Under the pieces are notes generated by a model. That model made no database searches. It was given only the letters and a program-made list of their open reading frames with translations, and had not been told where the DNA came from. Both the position numbers and the translations under genes were made by a program. Source: DATEPR01 sp036503065 (GTDB taxonomy: Bacteria; Actinomycetota; Actinomycetes; Mycobacteriales; Pseudonocardiaceae). Taken from it: a stretch of 12,585 nt of DNA. The stretch covers positions 1 through 12,585 of the forward strand of contig DASXXM010000623.1 in the NCBI GenBank assembly GCA_036503065.1, read 5' to 3'. Each line of letters opens with the position of its first letter. Position 1 is the stretch's first letter. This document shows, one piece after another, positions 5,815 through 12,585 of the stretch.

Positions 5815-5875
5815 CGCGCGCACCAGCGCGCCGTGTCACAGCCAAACCCGCGCGCACCAGCGCGCCGTGTCACAG
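5808..5875. repeat. Exact tandem duplication of a 34-bp unit
   Basis: Positions 5808-5841 and 5842-5875 are identical. Each unit begins CCAAACCCGCGCGCACCAGC and ends CGTGTCACAG, and carries a six-base-pair hairpin, GCGCGC-ACCA-GCGCGC (5816-5831 and 5850-5865). The first unit starts inside the right arm of the inverted repeat, so the two structures belong together. The duplication ends 14 bp before the GNAT start codon. Confidence 0.85.
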
Positions 5876-5889
5876 TAAGGTCACCAGCC

Positions 5890-6471
5890 ATGGCCATCGC
5901 CGCCGTCCATCCGGCTGAGCCCGCCGACATCCCGCGCGTCGACCGCATCCAGCGGCAGGTCTGGCAGGTCGGCTACGCCACGCTGCTGCCGGCCGAGCTC
6001 CGCGCCGAGCTTGCCGCGATCGACGTCATCGAGACCGAACAGGCCTGGGCCGCCGCACGGGAGCGGCTGCTGGTGGCCACCGAGGGCGACTGGACGGTCG
6101 GGTTCTGCGCGGCCGGGTTCGCACCGGACGACGAACTGGCCGACGCCAACGGCACGCTGCCCGACGACGCCGCGACAGTGGCCCTGATCAGCACGCTTCT
6201 GGTCGAGCCGCGCTGGGGCCGCCGCGGCCACGGCGGCCGGCTCGTCGCCACGGCGGCCGAGACGCTCCGCACCCAAGGCGCGACCCGCGGGATCACCTGG
6301 GTGCTCGAAGCGGACACGGTCACCCGGGCGTTCTACGCACGAATCGGCTGGCAGCCCGACGGCATCGCCAGGACGCTGGACGCGGGCGGCCATCCGCTGC
6401 GCGAGATCCGGCTGGCGGGTGACCTTGATCTGACCCTCAAGTCACCGGCAGACGAGGTAACAACCGAGTAA
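5890..6471 (+). CDS. GNAT-family N-acetyltransferase
   Basis: The product is 193 aa. It has the GNAT order: an N-terminal strand and helices with the substrate-side segment DIPRVDRIQRQVWQVGYATL; a core strand VALISTLLVEPRW followed by the acetyl-CoA pyrophosphate loop GRRGHGGRLVATAAETL (about 114-130, motif A); and the motif B-like ITWVLEADTVTRAFYARIGW with a QPDG turn. It should transfer an acetyl group from acetyl-CoA to an amine; the substrate is not readable. The ATG at 5890 has AAGG nine bases upstream. It lies alone on the plus strand, 14 bp after a tandem repeat, and the next plus-strand gene starts 177 bp downstream. Confidence 0.88.
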   Translation: MAIAAVHPAEPADIPRVDRIQRQVWQVGYATLLPAELRAELAAIDVIETEQAWAAARERLLVATEGDWTVGFCAAGFAPDDELADANGTLPDDAATVALISTLLVEPRWGRRGHGGRLVATAAETLRTQGATRGITWVLEADTVTRAFYARIGWQPDGIARTLDAGGHPLREIRLAGDLDLTLKSPADEVTTE

Positions 6472-6648
6472 CGTGGCACTCGGGGTGCCTTGCGCGACCA
6501 GGACGAGGACGCCGGCGGCGCACCGGGGTCTGTTGTGCTCCGCAGGCCGAATCCGGATCCGGCAGCGGCACAACGGCCGGACACGTTGCGACAGCGGCAC
6601 GACAGCCGAATCGCGGGCGGTTTCTCGCGTAGGTGAGGGGGTTGGTCG
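6472..6648. other. Non-coding gap between the GNAT and VTT-like genes
   Basis: No supported gene is present. A short hairpin, GGCAC-TCGGG-GTGCC (6475-6489), follows the GNAT stop directly and may be a weak terminator. Two imperfect copies of CAGCGGCACRACRGC occur around 6562-6606. No convincing promoter could be assigned to the following gene. Confidence 0.4.
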
Positions 6649-7218
6649 TTGCTTGCCTGGCTGTTCGTCGCGCTCGGCATCGCGATCGTGTCCTCGGTGC
6701 TGCCGATCGTGTCGGTCGAGGTGTTCGTGGTCGCGTTCGCCGCGCACCATCCGCACCTGCCGGTGTTGCTGTTCGGCGCGGTGACGGCGATCGGCCAGGT
6801 CACCGGCAAGCTGCTGTACTTCTACGCCGCACGGGGCTCGCTGCACCTGCCGGCATTCATGCACCGCGCGGCGGCGGCCGGCCAGAACGCCGAAGCGCTC
6901 GGCCCGGCACCGGAAAGCGGGTGGCGACGCTGGTGGCACGTGGTGGCGTCGCGGGTTCGGCTGGCCTGGCTGTGGCTGCACGACAAGTGCCACCGCCATC
7001 CGAAGGTGCTGATCGCGGCGACCGCGTGCAGCGCGCTGTTCGGCGTACCGCCGTTCCTGGCCACCACGGTCCTTGCCGGGCTCGCCGGGCTGTCGCTGCG
7101 TACCTTCGTCGCGGCGAGCCTGCCGGCCCGCTTCCTGCGATTCACCCTGCTGGCCGCGTCACCGAGCCTGGTCCTGCACTGGTGGCCGGTGATCCACCAC
7201 CACCTGCACTTGCATTGA
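6649..7218 (+). CDS. VTT/DedA-like (YqaA-type) small integral membrane protein
   Basis: The product is 189 aa, strongly hydrophobic at both ends. Helices are predicted near 3-30 and 36-60, with LPIVSVEVFVVAFA and GAVTAIGQVTGKLLYFYAARG resembling the re-entrant VTT/SNARE-associated (DedA, YqaA) pattern. A basic, Trp-rich cytoplasmic segment follows (92-118), then hydrophobic stretches at about 118-180 with ARFLRFTLLAA, also typical of VTT proteins. It ends in a His-rich tail (HHHLHLH). DedA-type proteins are linked to lipid-carrier translocation and membrane homeostasis; that role here is inference from weak similarity. The start is a TTG at 6649 with GAGGGGG seven bases upstream. An in-frame TGA at 6634-6636 rules out a longer form. 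Its 3' end overlaps the convergent membrane-protein gene by 77 bp. Confidence 0.65.
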   Translation: MLAWLFVALGIAIVSSVLPIVSVEVFVVAFAAHHPHLPVLLFGAVTAIGQVTGKLLYFYAARGSLHLPAFMHRAAAAGQNAEALGPAPESGWRRWWHVVASRVRLAWLWLHDKCHRHPKVLIAATACSALFGVPPFLATTVLAGLAGLSLRTFVAASLPARFLRFTLLAASPSLVLHWWPVIHHHLHLH

Positions 7219-7645
7219 GCCGCAGCGCCTGCCGCATCGTCTCCCTGGCACGCGGCCGGTCGCCGGCCAGATCGTACGCGTATGCCAGCCGATACCAGCG
7301 ACGCCAGTCCGTCGGTTCTTCGTCCAGTTCGGCTTTCCGCTCTTCGAAGAAGGCGACCGCAGCGGGCCATTCGACCCAGCCCGACGGCCGCACCGGCAGG
7401 CGGGACACCCCCGGCAGGCCACGTTCGCCGGCCAGTTGCCGGGCCAGCCGTGCCACCCTGACGCCGAACCACACGGTGGCGGCGACGGCCCAGACACCGA
7501 CCGCCATCAGCAGCACCACCCCGACACCGAGTGCGACAGCGAATCCGCCGGCCACCAGCAGCCAGTAGGCGATCTGCCCGAGCATCACGAGGTAGACCGC
7601 CAGGGCGGCGGTGAGCACGATCGCGGTGGTGCGGGGGGCCTTCAT
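7142..7645 (-). CDS. Small membrane protein with two N-terminal helices and one TPR-like motif
   Basis: The product is 167 aa from the ATG at 7645. Two transmembrane helices occupy about 7-28 and 29-62 and are followed by a basic stretch (RVARLARQ). A cytoplasmic segment, residues 90-145, contains WYRLAYAYDLAGDRPRARET continuing to ALRLN, a single good TPR-like helix pair. The last 23 residues (NASAGGGGSPATS onward) are low complexity and are encoded within the overlap with the convergent gene. The ATG overlaps the dapB stop (TGATG), so it is probably translationally coupled. A GTG at 7648 is an alternative start. The function is unknown. A small membrane-protein gene following dapB is also what I recall in mycobacteria (Rv2772c region), but I cannot confirm homology. 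Confidence 0.72.
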   Translation of the reverse strand: MKAPRTTAIVLTAALAVYLVMLGQIAYWLLVAGGFAVALGVGVVLLMAVGVWAVAATVWFGVRVARLARQLAGERGLPGVSRLPVRPSGWVEWPAAVAFFEERKAELDEEPTDWRRWYRLAYAYDLAGDRPRARETMRQALRLNASAGGGGSPATSAGPGSVTRPAG

Positions 7646-8448
7646 CACAGGTCCAGCAGGGATTCCAGGCCGACGGTCAGCCCTGGTCGGTCCACAATGG
7701 ACCGCACGGCGAGCAGCACGCCCGGCATGAACGAGCTGCGGTCCAGCGAGTCGTGCCGGATGGACAGCGTCTCGCCCTCGGTGCCGAACAGGATCTCCTG
7801 GTGCGCCACCAGACCGGCCAGCCGCACCGAGTGCACCCGCAGGCCGCCAAGGTCCGCGCCGCGCGCGCCGTCCGTTTCCTGGCTGGTGGCGTCCGGAATC
7901 TCGGGCATGCCGGCTTCGGCTCGCGCCGCCGTGATCAGCTCCGCGGTGCGGGTGGCCGTGCCGGACGGCGCGTCGGCCTTGCGCGGGTGGTGCAGTTCGA
8001 TGATCTCGACCGACTCGTAGAACTTCGCCGCGAGCTGCGCGAACCGCATGGACAGCACGGCGCCGATGGCGAAGTTCGGCGCCACCACGACACCGAGCTC
8101 GGGCTTGTGCGCCAGCCAGGCTCGCAGGGTGTCCAGGCGTTCGGTGTCGAAGCCGGTGGTGCCGACCACGGCGTGGATGTCGTTGTCGACGCAGAAGCGC
8201 AGGTTGTCCATGACCACGCCGGGATGCGTGAAGTCGACGACCACCTCGGCGGCCGCGTCGACGAGGTCGGACATCGAGTCGCCGACGTCGATCATGGCGA
8301 CGGCCACCAGGTCGGCCGCTGCCTCCAGTGCCCCGCCCACCTGGGCGCCCATCCGGCCCCGCGCGCCCAGCACGCCGACCCGGATCGGGTCGTCGGCAGA
8401 ACGCGCGAGGTGCACCGCGCGAGGCGACCGGGAAGACGACGCGGTCAC
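7645..8448 (-). CDS. dapB: 4-hydroxy-tetrahydrodipicolinate reductase DapB
   Basis: DapB carries out the NAD(P)H-dependent second step of the diaminopimelate/lysine pathway, supplying lysine and cell-wall DAP. In 267-residue numbering the nucleotide-binding loop VGVLGARGRMG ends at 34. VVGTTGF is at about 94-100, APNFAIG at 123-129, and the catalytic block ELHHPRKADAPSGTA follows, with His153/His154 and Lys157. The C-terminus has the GLRVHSVRLAGLVAHQEILF motif. I prefer the GTG at 8448, which has AGGGG eight bases upstream. A GTG at 8457 is also possible, adding three residues and overlapping the peptidase stop as GTGA. About 20 residues precede the conserved fold, slightly more than in mycobacterial DapB. 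It is the third gene of the pnp operon. Confidence 0.97.
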   Translation of the reverse strand: MTASSSRSPRAVHLARSADDPIRVGVLGARGRMGAQVGGALEAAADLVAVAMIDVGDSMSDLVDAAAEVVVDFTHPGVVMDNLRFCVDNDIHAVVGTTGFDTERLDTLRAWLAHKPELGVVVAPNFAIGAVLSMRFAQLAAKFYESVEIIELHHPRKADAPSGTATRTAELITAARAEAGMPEIPDATSQETDGARGADLGGLRVHSVRLAGLVAHQEILFGTEGETLSIRHDSLDRSSFMPGVLLAVRSIVDRPGLTVGLESLLDL

Positions 8449-8453
8449 GTGGC

Positions 8454-9863
8454 TCACCCCTGTAGTAGTTCGTCCGGCAGGTCGTCCGGATGCGAGTACG
8501 GGCCGACCACGGCGGTCGCGACGGGACGACGCAACAACTCCGCGGCGAGTTCCGCCACGTCCTGCGGTGTCACGGCCTCGATCCGGGCCAGCGTCTGCTC
8601 GACCGTGAGGTGATCCGCGAAGTTCAGCTCGCCCTTGCCGATCCGGGACATCCGGGAACTGGAGTCCTCGAGGCCGAGCACCAGCCCGCCGCGCAACTGG
8701 CCGCGCCCGCGCGCCACCTCGGCGTCGGACATGCCGTTCGTGGCAACGTCGTCCAGCACCGCGCGCAACACGCCTGCCACGTCGCCGAGCCGGTCCGGGT
8801 GCGCGCCCGCGTAGACCGAGAGGCTGCCGGTGTCCGCATAGGACGACACCGACGAGTACACCTGGTACGCGAGGCCACGCCGTTCGCGGATCTCCTGGAA
8901 CAGCCGGGAGCTCATGCCACCGCCCAGTGCGGCGTTGAGCACGCCGAGGGTGAACCGGCGATCGTCGTGCCGGTCAAGGGCCCGCACGCCGACCATCAGG
9001 TGCGCCTGCTCGGTGTCGTCGGTGCGCAGTTGCAGGCCGTACGGGGCGGCGGCGCGCCACCGGCCGACCCGGGGCGGGATCGGCGACCCGGAGCCGCCGA
9101 GCCGATCGGCCAACGCCTTGCGGGCCAGGCGAAGCACCTGGCCGTGCTCGACATTGCCGGCCACCGCGAGCACCATCCGGTGCGGCTGGTAGCGGCGCTT
9201 GTAGAAGCCGCGCAGCGACGCGCGGGTCATGCCGGTGATGGAGTCCTCCGAGCCGAGCACGGAGCGGCCCAGCGGGTGCGTGCCCAGCAGGGCCGTGGCG
9301 AACGCCTCGTGCAACAGGTCTTCCGGGTCGTCGTCGCGCATGGCGATCTCTTCCAGGACCACGCCGCGTTCCACTTCGAAGTCCGGCTCGGCCATCCTGG
9401 CGTAGAAGACCACGTCGCACACCAGGTCGACGGCGAGCGACAGGTCGGCGTCCAGCGCGTGCGCGTAGTAGCAGGTGTGTTCCTTGGCGGTGAACGCGTT
9501 CAGCTCGCCGCCGACCGCGTCGATCTCCTCCGCGATCTGTGCCGCCGAGCGGCGGTCGGTGCCCTTGAACAGCAGGTGTTCCAGGTAGTGCGCGGCACCG
9601 GCCACGCTGGGCGTCTCGTCGCGCGAGCCGACGCCGACCCACATGCCCACGGCCGCCGACCGCACGCCGGGCACCTGCTCGGTGATCACCCGCAGGCCGC
9701 CCGGCAACACGGTCCGACGCACCACGTGCCCGTCACCGCTGCGCTCCAACACCTTCGTGGTACCCGGTTTCTGGAGGTACCCGTGTTCGGGACGCACTTT
9801 GTGGAGGCCGCGGCCGCGGACGCGCAAGGCGTCCGCGGCCGGGTCGGCAGCCGGTCTGCTCAC
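8454..9863 (-). CDS. pepR: M16-family zinc metallopeptidase (PepR-like)
   Basis: The product is 469 aa. The inverted zinc motif HxxEH is intact as His92-Tyr-Leu-Glu95-His96 in AHYLEHLLFKGT. The third ligand lies in RGVVLEEIAMRDDDPED (Glu171/Glu172), the usual distance away. The C-terminal half-barrel has the conserved RERRGLAYQVYSSVSSYADT. This is the single-chain M16B type related to mitochondrial processing peptidase beta and bacterial PepR/YmxG. It is expected to act in the cytosol on peptides; the true substrates are not known. It has about 45 non-conserved N-terminal residues rich in Arg and Gly. Its GTG start overlaps the pnp stop (GTGA, 9860-9863), and the dapB start lies at its own stop, so it is translationally coupled on both sides. 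The pnp-M16-dapB order is widespread in actinobacteria. Confidence 0.94.
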   Translation of the reverse strand: MSRPAADPAADALRVRGRGLHKVRPEHGYLQKPGTTKVLERSGDGHVVRRTVLPGGLRVITEQVPGVRSAAVGMWVGVGSRDETPSVAGAAHYLEHLLFKGTDRRSAAQIAEEIDAVGGELNAFTAKEHTCYYAHALDADLSLAVDLVCDVVFYARMAEPDFEVERGVVLEEIAMRDDDPEDLLHEAFATALLGTHPLGRSVLGSEDSITGMTRASLRGFYKRRYQPHRMVLAVAGNVEHGQVLRLARKALADRLGGSGSPIPPRVGRWRAAAPYGLQLRTDDTEQAHLMVGVRALDRHDDRRFTLGVLNAALGGGMSSRLFQEIRERRGLAYQVYSSVSSYADTGSLSVYAGAHPDRLGDVAGVLRAVLDDVATNGMSDAEVARGRGQLRGGLVLGLEDSSSRMSRIGKGELNFADHLTVEQTLARIEAVTPQDVAELAAELLRRPVATAVVGPYSHPDDLPDELLQG

Positions 9864-12178
9864 CGCGTCGCCGGCTCCGGGGTGGCCTCCTGGGCGGCGG
9901 GGGTGCCGTTGCTGGTGGCTTCGGTGGCTGCTGAACTGCCTTCCGGGCCGCCTGCTGAGCTGCCTTCCGAGGTCTCGTTCTCGGCGACCACGACCAGGCT
10001 GATCTTGCCGCGCTGGTCGATGTCGGCGATCTCGACACGGAGCTTGTCGCCGACCTTGACCACGTCCTCGACCTTGCCGATCCGCTTGCCGTTACCCAGC
10101 TTCGAGATGTGGACGAGGCCGTCCTTGCCGGGCAGCAGCGACACGAACGCGCCGTAGGCGGCCGTCTTCACGACCGTGCCGAGGAACCGCTCGCCGACCT
10201 TGGGCAGCTGCGGGTTCGCGATGGCGTTGATCTTGCCGATCGCGGCCTCTGCGGCCGGGCCGTCGTTGGCGCCGATGTAGATGGTGCCGTCGTCCTCGAT
10301 CGAGATGTCCGCGCCGGTCTCGTCGGTGATCGACTTGATCATCTTGCCCTTCGGGCCGATGACCTCGCCGATCTTGTCCACCGGGATGCGGATCGACGTC
10401 ACGCGCGGGGCGTACGGGCTCATCTCGTCCGGCCGGTCGATGGCCTCGGCCATGACCTCCAGGATGGTCAGCCGCGCGTCCCGAGCCTGGCCGAGCGCCT
10501 GGCCGAGCACCTCGGACGGAATGCCGTCCAGCTTGGTGTCCAGCTGCAACGCGGTCACGAACTCCTTGGTGCCGGCGACCTTGAAGTCCATGTCACCGAA
10601 CGCGTCCTCCGCGCCCAGGATGTCCGTGATGGCCACGTACTCCACCTTGGGGCCGTCGGCGGTGTCGACAGTGTCGGACACCAGGCCCATCGCGATACCC
10701 GACACCGGCGCCTTCAGCGGCACACCGGCGTTGAGCAGCGACATGGTCGACGCGCACACCGAGCCCATCGACGTGGAACCGTTGGAGCTCAACGCCTCCG
10801 ACACCTGACGGATGGCGTACGGGAACTCCTCGCGCTTGGGCAGCACCGGCACCAGCGCCCGCTCGGCGAGCATGCCGTGGCCGATCTCGCGCCGCTTGGG
10901 CGAGCCCACCCGGCCGGTCTCACCGGTCGAGTAGGGCGGGAAGTTGTAGTGGTGCAGGTAGCGCTTGGTGGTCTCCGGCGCGAGCGTGTCCAGCGCCTGC
11001 TCCATACGCAGCATGTTCAGCGTGGTGACGCCCATGATCTGGGTCTCGCCGCGCTCGAACAACGCCGAACCGTGAGCCCTGGGCACCACGGCGACCTCCG
11101 CGGAGAGCTGCCGGATGTCGGTGATGCCGCGGCCGTCGATGCGGATCTTGTCGCGCAGGATGCGACGGCGGACCAGCTTCTTGGTCAGCGCGCGGAACGC
11201 GCCGCCGATCTCCTTGTCCCGCCCGTCGAAGGCACCGCCGTCACCGGTACCGACCCGCTCCAGGCACAGCGCCTTGACCTCGTCGATCCTGGCTTCCCTG
11301 GCCTGCTTGCCGGCGATGGTCAGCGCGGCCGCCAGTTCGTCCGTGACCGCGGCCGCGACCGCGTCGAAGGCGTCGGGCTGGTAGGCCGGGAAGGTCGGGA
11401 ACTCGGCGGTCTCCTTGGCCGCGACGGCGGCCAGGTGGGCCTGCGCTTCGCACAGCACCCGGATGAACGGCTTGGCGGCCTCGAGTCCCTCGGCCACGAC
11501 CTGCTCGGTCGGCGCAGTTGCGCCAGCGGCGATCAGGTCGGTCATCTGCTCGGTGCCCTCGGCCTCGACCATCATGATCGCGACGTCGTCGCCGACGACC
11601 CGACCCGCGATGGCGATGTCGAACACCGCGTTCTTGGACTGCTCCCGGGTCGGGAACGCCACCCACTGGCCGTCGATCAGGGCCACCCGCACGGCGCCGA
11701 TGGGACCGGAGAACGGCAGGCCGGACAGCTGGGTCGACGCGGACGCGGCGTTGATCGCGACCGCGTCGTACACGTCCTGCGGGTTCAGCGACAGGACCGT
11801 GACCACGATCTGGATCTCGTTGCGCAGGCCGTCCACGAAGGACGGACGCAGCGGCCGGTCGATCAGCCGGCAGGTCAGGATCGCGTCCGTGGACGGCCGG
11901 CCCTCGCGCCGGAAGTACGAGCCGGGAATCCGGCCCGCGGCGTACATCCGCTCCTCGACGTCCACGGTCAGCGGGAAGAAGTCGAAGTGCTCCTTCGGGT
12001 GCTTGGACGCCGTGGTGGCGGACAGCAGCATGGTTTCGTCGTCCAGGTAGGCGACGACGCTGCCGGCGGCCTGGCGGGCCAGGCGGCCGGTCTCGAAACG
12101 GACGGTGCGGGTGCCGAACCGGCCGTTGTCGATGGTGGCGGTGGTCTCGTGCACCACCGAATCATGAGCTTCGGTCAC
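9860..12178 (-). CDS. pnp: Polyribonucleotide nucleotidyltransferase (PNPase)
   Basis: PNPase degrades RNA 3' to 5' using phosphate; in actinobacteria it is also thought to make 3' tails. The product is 772 aa. In order: a first RNase PH domain (about 10-150, with YLDDETMLLSATTASKHPKE and RRPSTDAIL-type blocks); a helical linker; the second, active RNase PH domain with RGETQIMGVTTLN, SNGSTSMGSVCAS and the acidic centre DILGAEDAFGDMDFKVAG (Asp519 to Lys533); a KH domain (about 594-661) with GPKG at 608-611; an S1 domain (about 662-731); and a 41-residue Ser/Thr/Ala/Glu-rich tail containing EGSSA twice. I chose GTG at 12178: GAGGAGAG is just upstream and the protein then begins VTEAHDSVVHETTATIDNG. 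The longer reading from 12346 is leader sequence. It follows rpsO, as in most bacteria. Confidence 0.98.
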   Translation of the reverse strand: MTEAHDSVVHETTATIDNGRFGTRTVRFETGRLARQAAGSVVAYLDDETMLLSATTASKHPKEHFDFFPLTVDVEERMYAAGRIPGSYFRREGRPSTDAILTCRLIDRPLRPSFVDGLRNEIQIVVTVLSLNPQDVYDAVAINAASASTQLSGLPFSGPIGAVRVALIDGQWVAFPTREQSKNAVFDIAIAGRVVGDDVAIMMVEAEGTEQMTDLIAAGATAPTEQVVAEGLEAAKPFIRVLCEAQAHLAAVAAKETAEFPTFPAYQPDAFDAVAAAVTDELAAALTIAGKQAREARIDEVKALCLERVGTGDGGAFDGRDKEIGGAFRALTKKLVRRRILRDKIRIDGRGITDIRQLSAEVAVVPRAHGSALFERGETQIMGVTTLNMLRMEQALDTLAPETTKRYLHHYNFPPYSTGETGRVGSPKRREIGHGMLAERALVPVLPKREEFPYAIRQVSEALSSNGSTSMGSVCASTMSLLNAGVPLKAPVSGIAMGLVSDTVDTADGPKVEYVAITDILGAEDAFGDMDFKVAGTKEFVTALQLDTKLDGIPSEVLGQALGQARDARLTILEVMAEAIDRPDEMSPYAPRVTSIRIPVDKIGEVIGPKGKMIKSITDETGADISIEDDGTIYIGANDGPAAEAAIGKINAIANPQLPKVGERFLGTVVKTAAYGAFVSLLPGKDGLVHISKLGNGKRIGKVEDVVKVGDKLRVEIADIDQRGKISLVVVAENETSEGSSAGGPEGSSAATEATSNGTPAAQEATPEPATR

Positions 12179-12384
12179 TACGTTCTCTCCTCGTCTTTGG
12201 GGGCCGCGCGGCGAACCCGCCTGCGCTTCGCGCCTGCGGTCACGGCCCTGCGACGAGGCCGGTCTTCGATCGAAGCTCCCGGCGCCGACATCGAACAACT
12301 GTCGGTGCGATCGGGAACCACTACCGAGGACCGGCGGACGAATCACAACGCCGTGGCACGCGGTCCCTGTCTGGTTCTCACTGC
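12179..12384 (-). promoter_or_regulatory. pnp leader region
   Basis: This roughly 205-bp stretch lies between the rpsO terminator and the pnp start. It has a Shine-Dalgarno (GAGGAGAG, minus strand, about 12187-12194) and a perfect 12-bp palindrome CTTCGATCGAAG at 12264-12275. A weak promoter candidate is TTGTGA, with TAGTGG about 19 bp downstream on the minus strand, near 12345-12320. Leaders of pnp are autoregulated through RNase III cleavage in E. coli; whether that applies here cannot be told. Confidence 0.35.
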
Positions 12385-12424
12385 TCCGATGGGGAGCGAC
12401 CGGGCTGGGTCACTCCCCATCGGA
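12385..12424 (-). terminator. rpsO: Strong hairpin after rpsO
   Basis: TCCGATGGGGAGCGACC (12385-12401) pairs with GGTCACTCCCCATCGGA (12408-12424) over 17 positions with one mismatch or wobble and a six-base loop. It starts five bases after the rpsO stop. No U-tract follows. It may act as a terminator, an attenuator limiting read-through into pnp, or a processing site, as known for the rpsO-pnp junction of E. coli. Confidence 0.8.
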
Positions 12425-12429
12425 ACGGG

Positions 12430-12585
12430 TCATCGGCGCAGGCCCAGCCGCTTGATCAGCGACCGGTAGCGTTCGATGTCCACCTGCGCCACGTACTTGA
12501 GCAGCCGCTTGCGGCGACCGTTCATGACAAGCAGGCCGCGGCGCGAGTGGTGGTCGTGCTGGTGCACCTTCAGGTGCTCGGTAAG
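12430..12585 (-). CDS. rpsO: 30S ribosomal protein S15, C-terminal part
   Basis: The last 51 codons are present; the 5' part lies beyond the window edge. The visible sequence starts LTEHLKVHQHDHHSRRGLLV and ends YRSLIKRLGLRR, the highly conserved S15 C-terminus, including the HDHHSRRGL rRNA-binding loop. S15 binds 16S rRNA early in 30S assembly. A full protein is about 89 aa, so some 38 residues are missing. It is followed by a strong hairpin and then pnp. Confidence 0.97.
   Translation of the reverse strand, partial: LTEHLKVHQHDHHSRRGLLVMNGRRKRLLKYVAQVDIERYRSLIKRLGLRR

Noticed and set aside
5674..5857. Coding extensions upstream of the glycosylase gene
   Set aside because: They translate the inverted repeat and tandem repeat; the conserved protein begins at the GTG at 5673.
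5808..5875. CRISPR-like repeats
   Set aside because: Only two units, directly abutting with no spacer and no cas genes; this is a tandem duplication.
6633..7568. 311-codon plus-strand frame overlapping the VTT-like gene
   Set aside because: It lies in another frame of the VTT-like gene, has Arg/Pro/Ala-rich composition, and runs antisense through the TPR-like gene. The frame from 6649 gives clear hydrophobic helices.
8490..10157. Long plus-strand open frame opposite the M16 peptidase gene
   Set aside because: It is an antisense shadow of a clearly conserved gene in high-GC DNA; no domain and no convincing ribosome binding site.
12179..12346. 56-residue N-terminal extension of PNPase
   Set aside because: It is not conserved in PNPases; the GTG at 12178 has a good Shine-Dalgarno and gives the expected N-terminus.
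10109..12469. Very long open frame on the plus strand opposite pnp
   Set aside because: It mirrors the third-position GC bias of pnp, has Arg/Gly/Leu/His-rich composition without any recognisable domain, and lies opposite a fully conserved gene.

Overview
The window is very GC-rich, with GTG and TTG starts, tightly packed operons and chromosomal housekeeping genes in an order typical of actinobacteria: rpsO, pnp, M16 peptidase, dapB and, further along, thyX. ThyX is close to my recollection of the mycobacterial protein. An EspG-type (ESX-associated) protein and a mycothiol-type DinB/MDMPI-like protein point to the Actinobacteria, most likely the Pseudonocardiaceae (Saccharothrix, Lentzea, Amycolatopsis or Kibdelosporangium type). 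The genus is inference.

Right side, read leftwards on the minus strand: the end of rpsO (12430-12585), a strong terminator-like hairpin, a leader, then pnp (GTG start at 12178), an M16 zinc peptidase, dapB, and a small two-helix membrane protein with one TPR-like motif. The last four are joined by 1-4 base stop/start overlaps (GTGA, GTGA, TGATG) and look like one translationally coupled operon. The membrane protein runs tail to tail into, and overlaps by 77 bp, a plus-strand VTT/DedA-like membrane protein with a TTG start (6649-7218). Left of that is a GNAT acetyltransferase (5890-6471).

Middle: a 216-bp divergent spacer (5674-5889) holds a long inverted repeat and an exact 34-bp tandem duplication, apparently a repetitive palindromic element. 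It lies between the GNAT gene and a minus-strand YcaQ/AlkX-type winged-helix DNA glycosylase (4480-5673) with the Q-L-D signature. A convergent spacer (4258-4479) holds a G-tract repeat, a 14-bp-stem terminator and two overlapping, mutually exclusive hairpins.

Left: a two-gene plus-strand unit encodes a ribbon-helix-helix (HicB-like) protein with a Gly/Trp/Gln/Asn-rich tail and a DUF4097 beta-repeat protein. It appears to be driven by a leaderless promoter (TTGACT-17 bp-CATAGT, ATG at the predicted +1) covered by copies of a 17-bp operator-like motif. Divergent from it runs a minus-strand operon: thyX (flavin-dependent thymidylate synthase), an ACT-domain protein, a TIGR03085-type metal-binding protein and an EspG-like protein cut by the window edge.

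The best candidate for something under-described is the RHH plus DUF4097 pair with its three-copy operator and leaderless promoter. Next are the repetitive element at 5730-5875 and the G-tract array behind the DUF4097 gene.
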